A stretch of DNA of 64,000 nucleotides from Dipteris shenzhenensis (lineage: Eukaryota > Polypodiophyta > Polypodiopsida > Gleicheniales): the NCBI GenBank assembly GCA_047967505.1, contig CM106538.1. One strand, given 5' to 3'. The translations under genes and the position numbers were made by a program. The notes under the pieces are model-generated. The model did not search any database and was not told the origin of the DNA. It saw only the letters and a program-made list of their open reading frames with translations. This document shows positions 42,930 through 53,700 of this stretch, one piece after another (within the stretch, counting starts at the first letter, position 1; each line of letters starts with the position of its first letter).

Positions 42930-44180
42930 TGCACCTTGCTGCCCTAGAGGACAGCCAAGGGTGCAGCCCTTCCTTGAGCTCTGTCTGCAGTACCCAGCTC
43001 TTTCTGGTTCTCCTGGATGTAGGCCCAAACCCTGCTGGTCCGCTGCTCCAGTCTGCTCATTGAAAGCTGCCACTATGGATGATTAATGCCCCCTTGAGGG
43101 GCTCCTTTTATAGTTCCTGAAGAGCCCCGAACTGGCCGTTGCTCTGAGGGTTTGTTTCAACGTGTCCTCCATCTGGCAAGGTATGCAACCAAATAACAAT
43201 TTCTGTACACCTGCCTAAACCTGAGCCGCCCTTGTAAGAGTACCGTCCTTTGAAGTTATCCCTCGAGCTTTGAATCAAGGTCGTCCTTTAGCAAGGTCCT
43301 TGCCTTCAAGCTCCACTTCTTGTGAACTTCCGTCAAGGGCTCTGATACCACGTTAGAAATCACAGAACAGGGGGTACCCATAGCGGAAGATTGATAAAAT
43401 AGCCCAGAAATTCACACAGAAGTGTTTGACTACGGAATCCAAAACAACTTTAATTTGTGTACTCAACATACATGTGTGCAAGTCAGAAAATAGACAATGC
43501 TCCAACAGAGATATAGAACCAACAAAATGTATTTCCGTCCAAAAGGTTGGAATACAAAAGGATTCTAGAGTCCCACCACATCGTGCTCCTCTGCCCTTAC
43601 AAAAGTTTGTTGCCCTTCTACCTCCGTGGCACTTCTAGATTCCTAAGCCTACATGCTCCTCGTCAGCTTCTGTAGACTTTGGCCACTGTGCCTTGATCCC
43701 CGAATGTCATCCTAGGCGTGCAGCTGAGCTATGTATGCAGCTCTCAGCTTCTCTTGGTCCTCCCAGATGTAGGCCCAAGTTCTGCTGCTGTGCTGCTCTA
43801 TTCTGCTTCTAAATGCTGCCCAAAAGGTGTTGTCCCACATCTGTGGCACTTCTAGATCCCTAAGTCTGTGTGCTCCTCGTCGGGCTTCTGTTAGACTTAG
43901 TCACCTTGCCTTGATCCCTGCACCCTGCTGAATTCAGGCTATATGTGCAGCCCCTTCTTGAGCTATGTCTGCAGTACTCAGCTCCTCTCAGTCCTCCTGG
44001 ATGTAGGCCCAAGACCTGGTGCTGTGCTGCTCCAGTCTGCTCTTCAAATGCTGCTCTAATGGATCCCTTGATCCTTGTACCTTGCTGCCTGGGAAGGCAG
44101 CCAAGGTACAGCCCTTCCTTCAGCTTTGTCTGCAGTACCCAGCTCCCTCTTGGTCCTCCTGGATGTGTAGGCCCTGAAGG
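42930..44180. repeat. Imperfect repeats, four copies of a CTGCAGTACCCAGCTC...GATGTAGGCCC unit
   Basis: Units at about 42,965-43,070, 43,735-43,815, 43,940-44,050 and 44,095-44,175 share tgtctgcagtacccagctc or a variant, then tcctcctggatgtaggccca, cctgctggt or a variant, and gctgctccagtctgctc. Spacing is irregular, and the copies differ by substitutions and small indels. Confidence 0.75.
43338..43353 (-). promoter_or_regulatory. Primer-binding site of a minus-strand LTR element relic
   Basis: gggctctgatacca is the reverse complement of TGGTATCAGAGCCC. The following gttagaaatcacagaac (from 43,354) would then be the end of a minus-strand 5' LTR. A weaker copy, gggctctgatagca, is at about 45,868. 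The rest of the element is not resolved. Confidence 0.5.
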
Positions 44181-44565
44181 TATCCAAACTGGCTGACGCA
44201 ACAGCCTCAATATGGCCGACCTAGTCAGCCTCTACTGGAGGACTGGCTGGTCTGCCCCAACTGACCTGGTTGGCTTGCATTGACCAGCCCAGCCAGTCCT
44301 CTATGTCAGCGCATGGCCATGTGGCAAGCAGCCAGTGGCCAAGGTCATTCTCTGCCCCAAATCTGCGGTTGTTGTCACATAGGCGCAATCCTGCTGCGTG
44401 CACCCCGCCTCTGTTGTAGCCATCTTCAGCCCCTGGAAACTCTGCCATACAACCTCTACAACTGGTCTGTACTGGTGCTATGTGTCCTTGCTGCATTTTC
44501 CATGCTGTACTGCTGCTCTGATTGCGTGCCAATCAGCTTCAAGCAGCCAGTTATGGTCCTTGGGT

Positions 44566-44690
44566 GTGTTGCCCACATGGCAGCCCATGTGCTGCCCATG
44601 TGGCAGCCCCATATCCTCTCTTTTGCTTGCTTGTATGCTGCCCACATGGCAGCCAATATGCTGCCCATGCGGCAGACCTACCCTAAGTAC
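44566..44690. repeat. Short palindromic minisatellite (CTGCCCATGTGGCAG type)
   Basis: Five to six copies of a unit like gcccacatggcagcc or ctgcccatgtggcagcc. CTGCC...GGCAG arms are self-complementary, so each unit may form a small hairpin. Confidence 0.75.
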
Positions 44691-44699
44691 ATGCTCTCC

Positions 44700-45760
44700 T
44701 CGTATGGGGGCTAACAGATGGGGAGGTCACTTTTCCAACATGGGCTGCATCAGAGGCATGGGCATATATGTATTGTCCTGGGATGCTATTTGTCCATTCC
44801 CATAGGATTTCCTAGCTTTTTTCATAAACTCAATAGGCATCATGGACTCAAACATAGTTTAGCTGCCCTCTCATATGCCCTCTTGTATCCCCTCTATCTC
44901 ACCTCATTCATCTCCATTACAGTTGAAAACTGAATATGTAAAGTGTAACCACCGCCACATATAACCTGACCTTGTAAAGTGTTTCTTGCTTGCAATACAT
45001 TAGAATGTGAGGCAAAGTGTATTGAGGCTTAGAGACCATCTCAAATTTGAGGCATGACAAACTTCTCAATATGCCCAAAGGGAGAAACCACTTCATGCAA
45101 CACATCCAATGTAATGGGATACAACTTGCGGATATTAATTAAAAGGATTCCATTGGGCTGTGAATTTTGCTCAAGTTGCTTTTGACGGTGCCCCAAGCTG
45201 TTTGCATGTTGCCTTAGGCCATGTGTAAGCCATTTGAATTGCGATGCATGTTAACCTATGTTGCTTACACATGCATTTGATTGTGTCATTTTCTGTAATA
45301 AAGCTTTTGCTGTCCTCTTTGCCAGATGCATGCTTATGTGTTGCTTGATTGCTTCAGTCTATGACTGTCTCAAAGAATCACAGCATCCCAAGCATATTAA
45401 GCACCCCCTTAGAAGAAGTCACAATGCCTTTGTGCATGCAGTGAGGACAACGAAGGGGCTACTTATGTGCCAAGTGGCTACCTGCACAATTGGGGTGTTG
45501 TTTGCCTGTGCGAGCTAAATGCCTGCGACTATACACTGTGTAGGCCCTGTTCAATCCAAGCATAAATTTTCAAGATTTTTCTTCCTTTTCCAGGATCTGC
45601 ATAGGATGGATGGGTGGCCAGTCGTATTGGTAGTCTTTTGATAGCTGCAAGGAAACCTGCTAGTTGAGCCTTATGGGCTCTACTTCAAGCATATAATGTG
45701 AGCTACCGTCCATGTGTGAAAATGCCTTGTGTGAATATGCTGTCCACAATAGTGTGCTTA
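44700..45760. other. No gene seen
   Basis: Intergenic or intronic sequence with short frames only (for example 45,258-45,518, plus, Cys-rich). Nothing recognisable. Confidence 0.4.
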
Positions 45761-45944
45761 TCTTGCCCGTACTGCTTTACTGTGTAGATGCCCACAAGGA
45801 GATGATTGGCTTGGCTGAAGTGTGTTGGGAATGAGAGGAGTGAAGACAAGGTATAGGGCCCGAGAAAAGGGCTCTGATAGCAATGTATAAAAGGGGGAAG
45901 GGATAGACATAGGGAAGAGGAATTGGACAGCAGAAAGAGAGATA

Positions 45945-45946
<2 letters not shown>

Positions 45947-45990
<44 letters not shown>
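45947..45990. repeat. (GA)n microsatellite
   Basis: About 20 GA dinucleotides; at the 3' tail of the minus-strand LINE (CT on its strand). Confidence 0.9.
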
Positions 45991-45992
<2 letters not shown>

Positions 45993-46009
45993 GAAGTAGA
46001 AGTAGAATT

Positions 46010-47538
46010 TATTATCATCCTCGGGGGGGCCAAAAATGACCCATGGGACCTAATCATCAGTAAAAAAATCTCCTCCGACGTGGAGGGGTCAAGAATTTTC
46101 AAGTTCTTGACGATACGATAGAAGACGGGTGACAAAAGATCCCAACGTTGCCGGAGGGGCAATGGTGAGAACTAATGAGAGCTGAGTGGTGTTTGCCAGT
46201 ATCTGCAGGTAGTCATCCCTGATATGTGCATCTCTGGGGCATTGTAGGGCTACATGTGCCTCTGTCTCGACTGTCTGTGAATCACAGAATCTGCAAACTC
46301 TGGTATGTCATGGCAAATTCAGCCAAGCTCCTTTCTCTATTGCCAAGGTGTGTGATCGTGTGTGGAATCTTGCAATATTCCTGCGATAGAGAAGAGGGAT
46401 GGGACTGCTGATGTATGGCTGAGCAGAGGCATTTGATGTCATGAATGAGGACCAGCATAGGGGGTTTATTTGATCCTGGTAGTATTCTAACTTTGTCTTC
46501 TTTTCTGCTATCAACCATTGAGCTTGTAGGGTGCATAGTAAGGACAACTGGAATTCTTGTAGATTGACCTTTTCCGGTGGCACAGTCAAGTATGATTTCA
46601 CTTTCCATCTGTTGAACCATTTCCTTATGTCTGTCCTCCATCCTGTACAGATGATCTTGCTTTTATGGTTTTTTTGAAGTTTCATACTTGCTGTCCATGC
46701 TCTGTGTGGTAATCTGTTTGTTGGCATTTGTTGCACGTCCACTAGATACTGCATCACTCCAATGAGTGCATGAAACTCAATTGGCCTCCTGCCCGTTTTC
46801 AATAGGATTATTGAGTAAGGGGTAGTAGCCTTGACTCCTAGATGTCGTCGTAGGAATGCTTTCTGCATTTTTTCAGTCTCATTCCGTGTGGATGGAGAGA
46901 TGCTGCCTCCCCATACTTCTACTCCGTATAGCACTATTTCAACTAGATATGCATCAAACAACATATTCCGGATCTTCCAGTTCCGGGTGTCAGTGTGCCT
47001 ACAGTCATTTTCAAATTGATAGTATTTTCCCCAACCTGTATCCAACCTTCTTTGTGCACATTGCCACCATTTGTGGTCGGCTGGTATGTCAATTCCCAAG
47101 TATTTAAAGGTATTGACATATTCAATGGGCTGCGCCTCAAAGCTGATAATAGGAGGATGTTCAGGTTGGGTGGTGCATACTGCCATCATTTTGGTTTTGG
47201 TGGCATTAACTTGCAGCCCACTTTCATTGCAAAAGACCTGAAGTGTTTGTAGTAGTTGATGCATGGAATCAGAGTCATAGGCAAAAAGAACCACATCATC
47301 TGCATATAGAAGCAACAATATTGTCCATAGCCCGAGCTTGGGTCCTTGTATCCCTTCTTCTGCTGCAAATTCATTTATGAGTTCTTCTAACTTGTCAATG
47401 CAGATTCCAAACAGTGTTGGTGAGAGAGGACAGCCTTGTTTTACCCCCATATTACTTTGAAATGCAGCTGACTATCCATGCTCTTGTTTTAGTCTGCATA
47501 ATACTTTCTCGTATCTTCGGGAGATGCCTACCCTTAAT
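46010..47538 (-). pseudogene. LINE A reverse transcriptase, 3' part (split by gypsy element 2)
   Basis: Minus frame 47,450-46,308 (380 residues) is a non-LTR reverse transcriptase. It has GVKQGCPLSPTLFGICIDKL (RT block 4), LLLLYADDVVLFAYD with the catalytic Y-A-D-D (about 47,316-47,278) and NTFKYLGIDIPA (thumb). A C-terminal extension has KIRNMLFDAYLVEIVLYGVE. Beyond a stop at 46,308, in another frame, the zinc-knuckle end reads CRFCDSQTVETEAHVALQCP (about 46,296-46,238). Upstream of 47,450 it continues through one TAG (about 47,472) to 47,538, where the gypsy element interrupts it; the reading resumes at 52,612. Confidence 0.85.
47534..47538. repeat. Target-site duplication TTAAT, left copy
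   Basis: TTAAT directly before the 5' LTR of gypsy element 2; matching copy at 52,607-52,611. Confidence 0.85.
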
Positions 47539-48000
47539 TGTTACGCTCTAGCCGAGGTAGCATGACCTCGGAAGAATCAGTCGACATTTCCCTTAAAGGA
47601 TCTATGTTTGTAATATATTTGTTTGCGCTTCATGTAAATGATCGGGAGGGAATTAATGTCAAGGTCCTAGGTAAGGGCTGATAGCACCAGACTAGGTGGA
47701 TCTAAGGCTAAGGGCCTAATGCAAAAAATGTGCCTAGGGGCAAAGGAAATTAAAGTATTCCAAGAGAGGGGTGAAAAGATGCATTAGGAAGGCCCTATGA
47801 TGATGACATGTGGCATCTAGATCCATCTAGGGAGATGGGGCTTGTTGGAGTTAGTGAGAGAAGGAGAATGTACCTTCACGAAGGATTTGGCTGAATTCGA
47901 TTTCTCTGTCAGCTCTCACGCTCTAACAGGAATTGGCTGGGAGGATACTTGTGGTGCTACTCCCGTGATATGCAGTAGTGGAATAGGAAAGTTTGTGACA
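47539..48000 (+). repeat. Gypsy element 2, 5' LTR (462 bp)
   Basis: Starts tgttacgctctagccgaggt and ends gaaagtttgtgaca. A GAGGT/ACCTC dyad (gccgaggtagcatgacctcgg) sits at the start. Confidence 0.92.
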
Positions 48001-48002
48001 TT

Positions 48003-48014
48003 TGGTATCAGAGC
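48003..48014 (+). promoter_or_regulatory. Primer-binding site, gypsy element 2
   Basis: TGGTATCAGAGC two bases after the LTR, matching initiator-methionine tRNA. Confidence 0.88.
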
Positions 48015-49086
48015 TCAGGCTAGGTAAGAGAGCGGTGATCTAACGGAACGTGAAGAGGGGTTCGTGAGTTGTGAAGAAACTACGAACGGTCTATTGTTGC
48101 TGAATTGAAGTGAAGTCGCGTATGAAGAAGGTGCAGGCGCGGGATACGTGACGTGCAGGAGCGGGATACGTGACAAAAAAAAAAAACTTAAGCTCCAGGC
48201 TTCTAAGCTGTTGTTGGAGCGGAGGGTTCCCGTAAGGCAGGTTGATGAAACAAGACAGATGAGGAGCGCAAGATGACTCTGCTACTCGTGACCTCCACGC
48301 GACGGACTCACTTGACGAAATACAGATAGTGAACGACGGACTAGCGGGGTAGACTGACGCACGGACAGCGTGTTCATCTATGATCCACCTGTTTCATTAG
48401 CGAAACTTCATCGACGAAGATCTGGCTTATGGGAGGAGTCGTCAGCGCAGCAAACTCTGGTTGAGGAGCGCATCAATTGGTGGTACCAATTTGTTCACCA
48501 AACCAGAGCCAGTTGGTCCAGTTAGTATAACCAGACAGTTATCCATCCAATTACTGTGGAAAAAAAAAACAGAGAGTTTTCTTTGGCCACCAGTTTCCAC
48601 TTATCCGCTGTCAGTTGATTTCTTGTCAGAAACACAGAGTTTTGCAAAAACCTAGAGACTTGCAAAGGCTTTGGTAGAAGAAGGTTTCGGGACATTTGCG
48701 ATACGTGAAGACTCCAGGGGTATTAAATCGGGTGACAGGAGCAAGACCAGGGAGCACTTTACCCATTTTCCCCTTTGTTTTTGTCATTTCTGTTTTGTTA
48801 GAAACGGATTAGGCTTTTGTGGTTGTAGCAGACTTGGGATGGACAGTCTTTGAGACTATGCCTGTGTGCTTCAGTCAGAGTTAATTTGCAGGAATTTCCC
48901 TAGTATAGGGAAAAGCGGTATTTGGGTTATGCCTGTGTCAAATGCCTAGTCAGTGTGAATCTGGGATTGCAGGTATTCCCTAGTATAGGGAATTGTGTCA
49001 GAATTTTGTTAGTTTGAAAATACAGTGTTTTAGCGGTGTTTAAAAAAAGAAAAAAGAAAAAAAAGAAGCAAAACACTAATTGACTT
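48015..49086 (+). other. Gypsy element 2 leader
   Basis: Non-coding leader with a twice-repeated string (ttccctagtataggg at about 48,896 and 48,975). An A-rich patch at about 49,045-49,075 ends at the gag deletion point. The same leader features occur in element 3 at 56,880-57,110. Confidence 0.6.
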
Positions 49087-49509
49087 GCGAAACCAGCTGA
49101 AACTCCTAAATCAAGTACCACCATTGGAGTGAAGAGGAAAGTAACACCAATGGCAGCCCGGGCTTGGTCTAAGTCTCCCTTAAACCCAGAGCAAAGAGAA
49201 AAAGCGAGGAGAGAAGGCTTGTGTTTTGGTTGCCTTCAGCCTCATCAGTGGAAGGATTGTCCACAGAATAAGGATCGTCGGATGGCTGAGATGGTAGTCT
49301 TAGAATGCGACGTGGAGATGGAGGGAAGTCCCAGAGCGGAACAGATGCAGATTCAGCTAGCGGGATCTTCTCAGAGGTCAGTACCTTGTTTGTTATGTAT
49401 GTCTGTTGCTAAGCTAGTAACGAGTGCACCTGATAACATCCTATCTAAGCTCGCAGCAACGGGGTATACAGCCTTTAATGATACGGAGTTAATTAAGATG
49501 AAAGGGTAA
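49087..49509 (+). pseudogene. Gag C-terminus and protease start, gypsy element 2
   Basis: In frame with KPSTTIG-like sequence, then the zinc knuckle LCFGCLQPHQWKDC (C-x2-C-x3-H-x4-C, about 49,220-49,261), continuing to a TAA at 49,507-49,509. Element 3 has CAA there. Everything upstream of the knuckle linker is deleted. Confidence 0.85.
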
Positions 49510-51396
49510 GTGGCCAATCATGATGTCATTGTGTTCTTTGACTCGGCGTCAACGCACAATGTGATTAACTCCAAGCTCGTGAAGAGGCTGAAGTTAAAGA
49601 CTAATCCATCTGACTATGCGTATACAGTCAGGATGGCAGATGGAAGTTCAACTGAAGCATGGGACCAAAGGGTTACCCAGTTGGAGCTTTGTATTCAGGA
49701 CTATGCTGAGAAGCTTGATTTTGAAATGACTAAGCTTACTCATGCAGATATAGCCCTGGGTATGGCGTGGCATTCTAGGAAGAATCCAGCCATTGATTGG
49801 AAAAAGCACGTATATCAATTCAAGATGAATGATGTGCTTTATGTCTTACGAGGTGAAAAAGATGTACCTCAGGGACCGTTGGTTTCCGTGATGGAAATCC
49901 GAAAAGCTCAAGAAGGGTTTTTATTCCTTTGTACAGCATCGGTAGAGCCGGTTGATGATTCTTTGGCTAGCACTGATGTTGCGCAAAGTGGTGAGATGGC
50001 CAAGCTGGCTAATCATTTAACAGAGGAATTCTCTGAATGTTTTAGGGATGAGTTACCTTATGAGTTACCTTATGGGTTACCTCCAGAGCGGAATGTTCAG
50101 CATAAGATTGAACTGATTCCGGGGGCAGAATCTGTAAATAGACCTCCCTATAGAATGAGTTTTACTGAAGAGGCGGAGGTGCGTAGACAACTGGAAGAAT
50201 ACCTCAAGTTGGGGCAGATTCAACCAAGTTTCTTACCTTTTGCTTCGCCAGTGATATTAAAGAAGAAAAAGGATGATACGTTTCGCCTCTGTATAGATTA
50301 CAGAGCATTGAATAATATCACTGTTAAGCACAGGTATCCGATGGCTCGGATTGATGATTTGCTAGATGCATTACATGGAGTTGTGATTTTCAGCAAGATA
50401 GATCTTAAGTGTGGCTATCATCAGATCCGGATTAGAGCCGAGGATGTGCATAAAACCGCTTTCAAAAGCAGGTTTGGTTTTTATGTGGATGTGGATCATG
50501 ATACTCTGAAATATTTTTGTAAACAGCCTGACTTGAGGGGCCGCCAAGCTAGGTGGGCAGAGCTCATGCAGGAGTTTAATTTGACGATTCGGTACCGAAG
50601 AGGAAAGGATAATAAGGTTGCTGATGCGTTGTCTCGCATTATGCACCATATGAGTTTTACGGTATTAGAGAGTGCTCTAATGACCGAGATTAGAGAAACT
50701 CAAAAGGTGGACGAGTTTGTCCAGAGCTTATGGCCTAAAGCTCATGTGTTTAGACCCGGGAAAGAAAAGGATGACTTGGCATCCAGAAAAGGCCAAACAT
50801 ATGCAAGATATACCATAAGGGATGGTATGCTGGAAAGAAATGGCAAGGTTATAGTACCTAGTCAGAATGATCTCAGGCAGAGTGTCATTCGACAGTGCCA
50901 TGATAGCCCATGTGCGGGACATCCAGGAGTCAAGAAGATATATGATCTCGTGAAGCGAGATTTCTTTTGGCCAAAGATGAAAAAGCATATTCATGAATAT
51001 GTGGCACGGTGTTTTTCGTGTCAGGTAAGCAAGGCCGAGCGGGTGAAGCCACCCGGACTTTTACAGCCCTTGGAGATACCACTAAGTAAGTGGAAGAGCA
51101 TTTCCATGGACTTTATTGTAGGGCTGCCTACGACACAAGGTGGATATGATTCTATCCTTGTGGTGGTTGATCGTCTAACCAAGATGGCTCACTTCATTCC
51201 GACTAGAGAGTCTATTAGTGCCCCGCAAGTGGTAGATTTGTTTATTAGACATATATTTCGTCTGCATGGATTGCCTAGATTCATAGTGTCAGACAGAGAT
51301 GTCAGATTTACCGGTCATTTTTGGACAGCGGTATTTGAGACACTAAGGACTGAGTTGGGAATGAGTAGTGGGGATCATCCTGAAACGGATGGTTAG
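49510..51396 (+). pseudogene. Protease-RT(N)-RNase H(C)-integrase fusion frame, gypsy element 2 (628 aa)
   Basis: One open frame. The protease block VFFDSASTHNVIN (D-S-A active site) is followed by the RT N-terminal half (FRLCIDYRALNNITVKHRYP; FSKIDLKCGYHQIRI). At 50,477/50,482 the frame jumps into the RNase H C-terminal block (YVDVDHDTLKYFCKQPDLRG; ADALSRI), having lost 242 codons including the F-I-D-D catalytic block. The integrase zinc finger (H...H, CFSCQ) and two DDE acidic residues (SMDFIVG; VSDRDVRF) follow. It stops at TAG 51,394-51,396, where element 3 has CAG. The deletion is in frame, so the fusion stays open, but it cannot act as RT. Confidence 0.88.
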
Positions 51397-52153
51397 ACGG
51401 AGAGAGTCAACCAGACTTTAGAGGATATGCTGAGGGCATATGTGTCATTGAGGCAACATACATGGGACAAGTGGTTGCCATTGTTAGAGTTTGCCTACAA
51501 TGATAGAAAACATTCCTCTACAGGGTTCAGTCCGTTTGAGCTGAACTATGGTTATAGACCAGCAAATCCAACTATAGTTGGAATACCTCAGAAAGTGCCT
51601 AGTGCCGCGAACTTTGTGATTCAGATGAGGGAGATGCTAGCGCCTACGAGAGCTAATATCCGCCAGGCTATGGATAGAGCCAAGGCGTATGCGGATGAAA
51701 ACCGGTCTATAAGAGAATTTAAGGAAGGAGAAAGTTTTTCTCAGAGTTCCTTCGCACTCGGAGTCATTAACTTCAGGAGAGTGTGCTAAGTTATCACCTC
51801 GATATTGTGGGCCGTGGTTAATTCTAAAGAAAATAGGCAAGGTAGCCTATAAATTAGAATTACCACAGGGGTGTAAGGTGCACCCAGTGTTTCATGTTTC
51901 GCGCTTAAAGAAATTTTTACATACAGGTGACTCACTAATCGAAGGTGTGGTTTTGTTTCAGGAGATAGAGGATAATGCAAGGCGCAAACCAACAAGAATT
52001 CTGGACCGAGAAACAATGCAAATACGAAATCGGAAGATACCTACGGTGTTGGTTGCATGGCATGGTCAGCCTCTATCAGAAGCTACCTGGGAATGTGTAT
52101 ACCAGTTGCGGAGAGTGTTCCCAGACTTTATCATTGAGGACGCTGATGTCTGA
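51397..52153 (+). pseudogene. Integrase C-terminus and chromodomain-like end, gypsy element 2
   Basis: Directly after the stop the frame gives TERVNQTLEDML with the third integrase acidic residue, then LPLLEFAYNDRKHSS. A 2-base loss near 51,733 (gaaggagaaagttt versus gaaggagaaaaagttt in element 3) shifts frame. The rest, HPVFHVSRLKKFL and VLVAWHGQPLSEATWE, is the chromodomain-like tail, ending at TGA 52,151-52,153. Confidence 0.85.
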
Positions 52154-52165
52154 AGAGGGAAGGAA

Positions 52166-52606
52166 TGTTACGCTCTAGCCGAGGTAGCATGACCTCGGAA
52201 GAATTAGTTGACATTTCCCTTAAAGGATCTATGTTTGTAATATATCTGTTTGCGCTTCATGTAAATGATCGTCCTAGGTGAGGGCTGATAGCACCAGACT
52301 AGGTGGATCTAAGGCTAAGGGCCTAATGCAAGAAATGTGCCCAGGGGAAAAGGAAATTAAAGTATCCCAAGAGAGGGGTGAAAAGATGCATTAGGAAGGC
52401 CCTATGATGATGACATGTGGCATCTAGATCCATCTAGGGAGATGGGGCTTGTTGGAGTTAGTGAGAGAAGGAGAATGTACCTTCACGAAGGATTTGGCTG
52501 AATTCGATTTCTCTGTCAGCTCTCACGCTCTAACAGGAATTGGTAGGAGGATACTCGTGGTGCTACTCCCGTGATATGCAGTAGTAGAATAGGAAAGTTT
52601 GTGACA
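52166..52606 (+). repeat. Gypsy element 2, 3' LTR (441 bp)
   Basis: Same ends as the 5' LTR. It lacks about 22 bp (cgggagggaattaatgtcaa region) and has scattered substitutions, so the insertion is older than element 3. Confidence 0.92.
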
Positions 52607-52611
52607 TTAAT
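52607..52611. repeat. Target-site duplication TTAAT, right copy
   Basis: Pairs with 47,534-47,538. Confidence 0.85.
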
Positions 52612-52880
52612 GCCAAGGGAACTCCGAGGTCTTGCATTCTTTTCCATAGGCCCCCTCTCGGGACTGTCTCAAATGCCTTTTTAAAATCTACAAAACAGCA
52701 CAAAAGAGTTTTTCCTTTTAGTCCGCTTTCATCCATGAGTACACTTAGTGTGACTAGATGATCTGCAGTCCTATGCTCTTTATGGAGCCTGCTTGTCCAA
52801 TGGCCCTCTTCTTGGTCTCTTCCGTCCAAGTGCTAATTTTTGCTTCAAGCACTGTGCTAAAAAGTTTAGCTAGTGTGGAG
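52612..52880 (-). pseudogene. LINE A reverse transcriptase, 5' part of split
   Basis: Minus reading has HRTADHLVTLSVLMDESGLK, then LLCCFVDFKKAFETVPRGGL (RT block with catalytic F-V-D-F-K-K-A-F) and MQDLGVPLAL. Joined across the gypsy element after removal of one TTAAT copy, the frame continues into RVGISRRYEKVLCRLKQEHG on the left side. The 5' end (endonuclease and ORF1) is not present here; sequence beyond about 52,880 does not continue it. Confidence 0.82.
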
Positions 52881-53289
52881 CTGAGCATTATTGTTATGTA
52901 GTTTTTGTGACTTTGGTTATGGGGACTCTAGGTGCCTTAGTTAGTTCTACTTTCAAGAGCTTGAAAATTGACCTACTTTTAGTACCTCATGTCTTGGTCA
53001 ATATCTATCTGATTTTGATGCCGTTTGAACAAGGGTTTTACACACACCAATTACTCTTGTGGCATAATTTATACACTCTCCTCCACTTTTGACATCACTA
53101 TTGTGGCGCATTTGACATTAGTTTACATATATTTTTTTGGCAATTTGGGCCATATCTTGATCAATATTAATCTTCATCAATAGCTTTAGTAAGTCAAAAT
53201 AACATCCTCAAGCCAAATTTTAAGAAATTGTGTCTATTTTTATAGCAATATTTAAAAGCATCAATTTTTAAGGTCATTTGACACCCAAA

Positions 53290-53700
53290 TCATGTCAACC
53301 ACAAGCAACCTTAACCTTGAGACTTTAGGAAAGATTGATAACTCAAATTATGGTACTTAGAAATACAAAATGGAACCAAATATTATTTTTTGTGATGGAT
53401 AGAAATATGTTGATGGTGCATTACAGAGACCCACCAATAATCCATTGACACAAGCACAATTTGACTAGTATAAGAAGGATATATATGGATAGCATTTGAT
53501 AGAGCAAAATGTATAAGATGTTATGTGTGGATGGTTAAATACAGTAAAAACATCAAAAGAGGCATGGGATATGTTTGCAACTTTGTATGAAGCAAAGAAT
53601 ACTTCTAGGATATTGACATTGAGAACTTAAATCAAAGAATACTTCTAGGATATTCAAAAATCAAATCACTCAAAGCTTCTGACATAGCAATGAATCATGA
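53290..53700 (+). pseudogene. Ty1/copia gag fragment
   Basis: The plus strand reads MSTTSNLNLETLGKIDNSNY, then KYKMEPNIIFCDG with stops, WLNTVKTSKEAWDMFATLYE and NTSRILTLRT. This is the L-x-G-x-N-Y...W-x-x-x-M...A-x-E-A-W-D-x-L...Y pattern of copia gag (UBN2/DUF4219 type). About five in-frame stops. A 26-bp string (aaagaatacttctaggatat) is duplicated at about 53,595 and 53,636. Confidence 0.7.

Larger units (their letters stand above)
47539..52606 (+). mobile_element. Ty3/gypsy chromovirus (element 2), deletion derivative inside LINE A
   Basis: LTRs 47,539-48,000 and 52,166-52,606 (TG...CA), PBS at 48,003, purine tract gaagagggaagg (about 52,152), TSD TTAAT. Compared with element 3 it lacks most of gag (about 0.9 kb) and 726 bp of RT/RNase H. 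It is too defective for self-transposition and may have been copied in trans. Confidence 0.93.

Noticed and set aside
50371-51000. Minus-strand frames inside gypsy element 2
   Set aside because: Shadow frames of the gag-pol coding strand.
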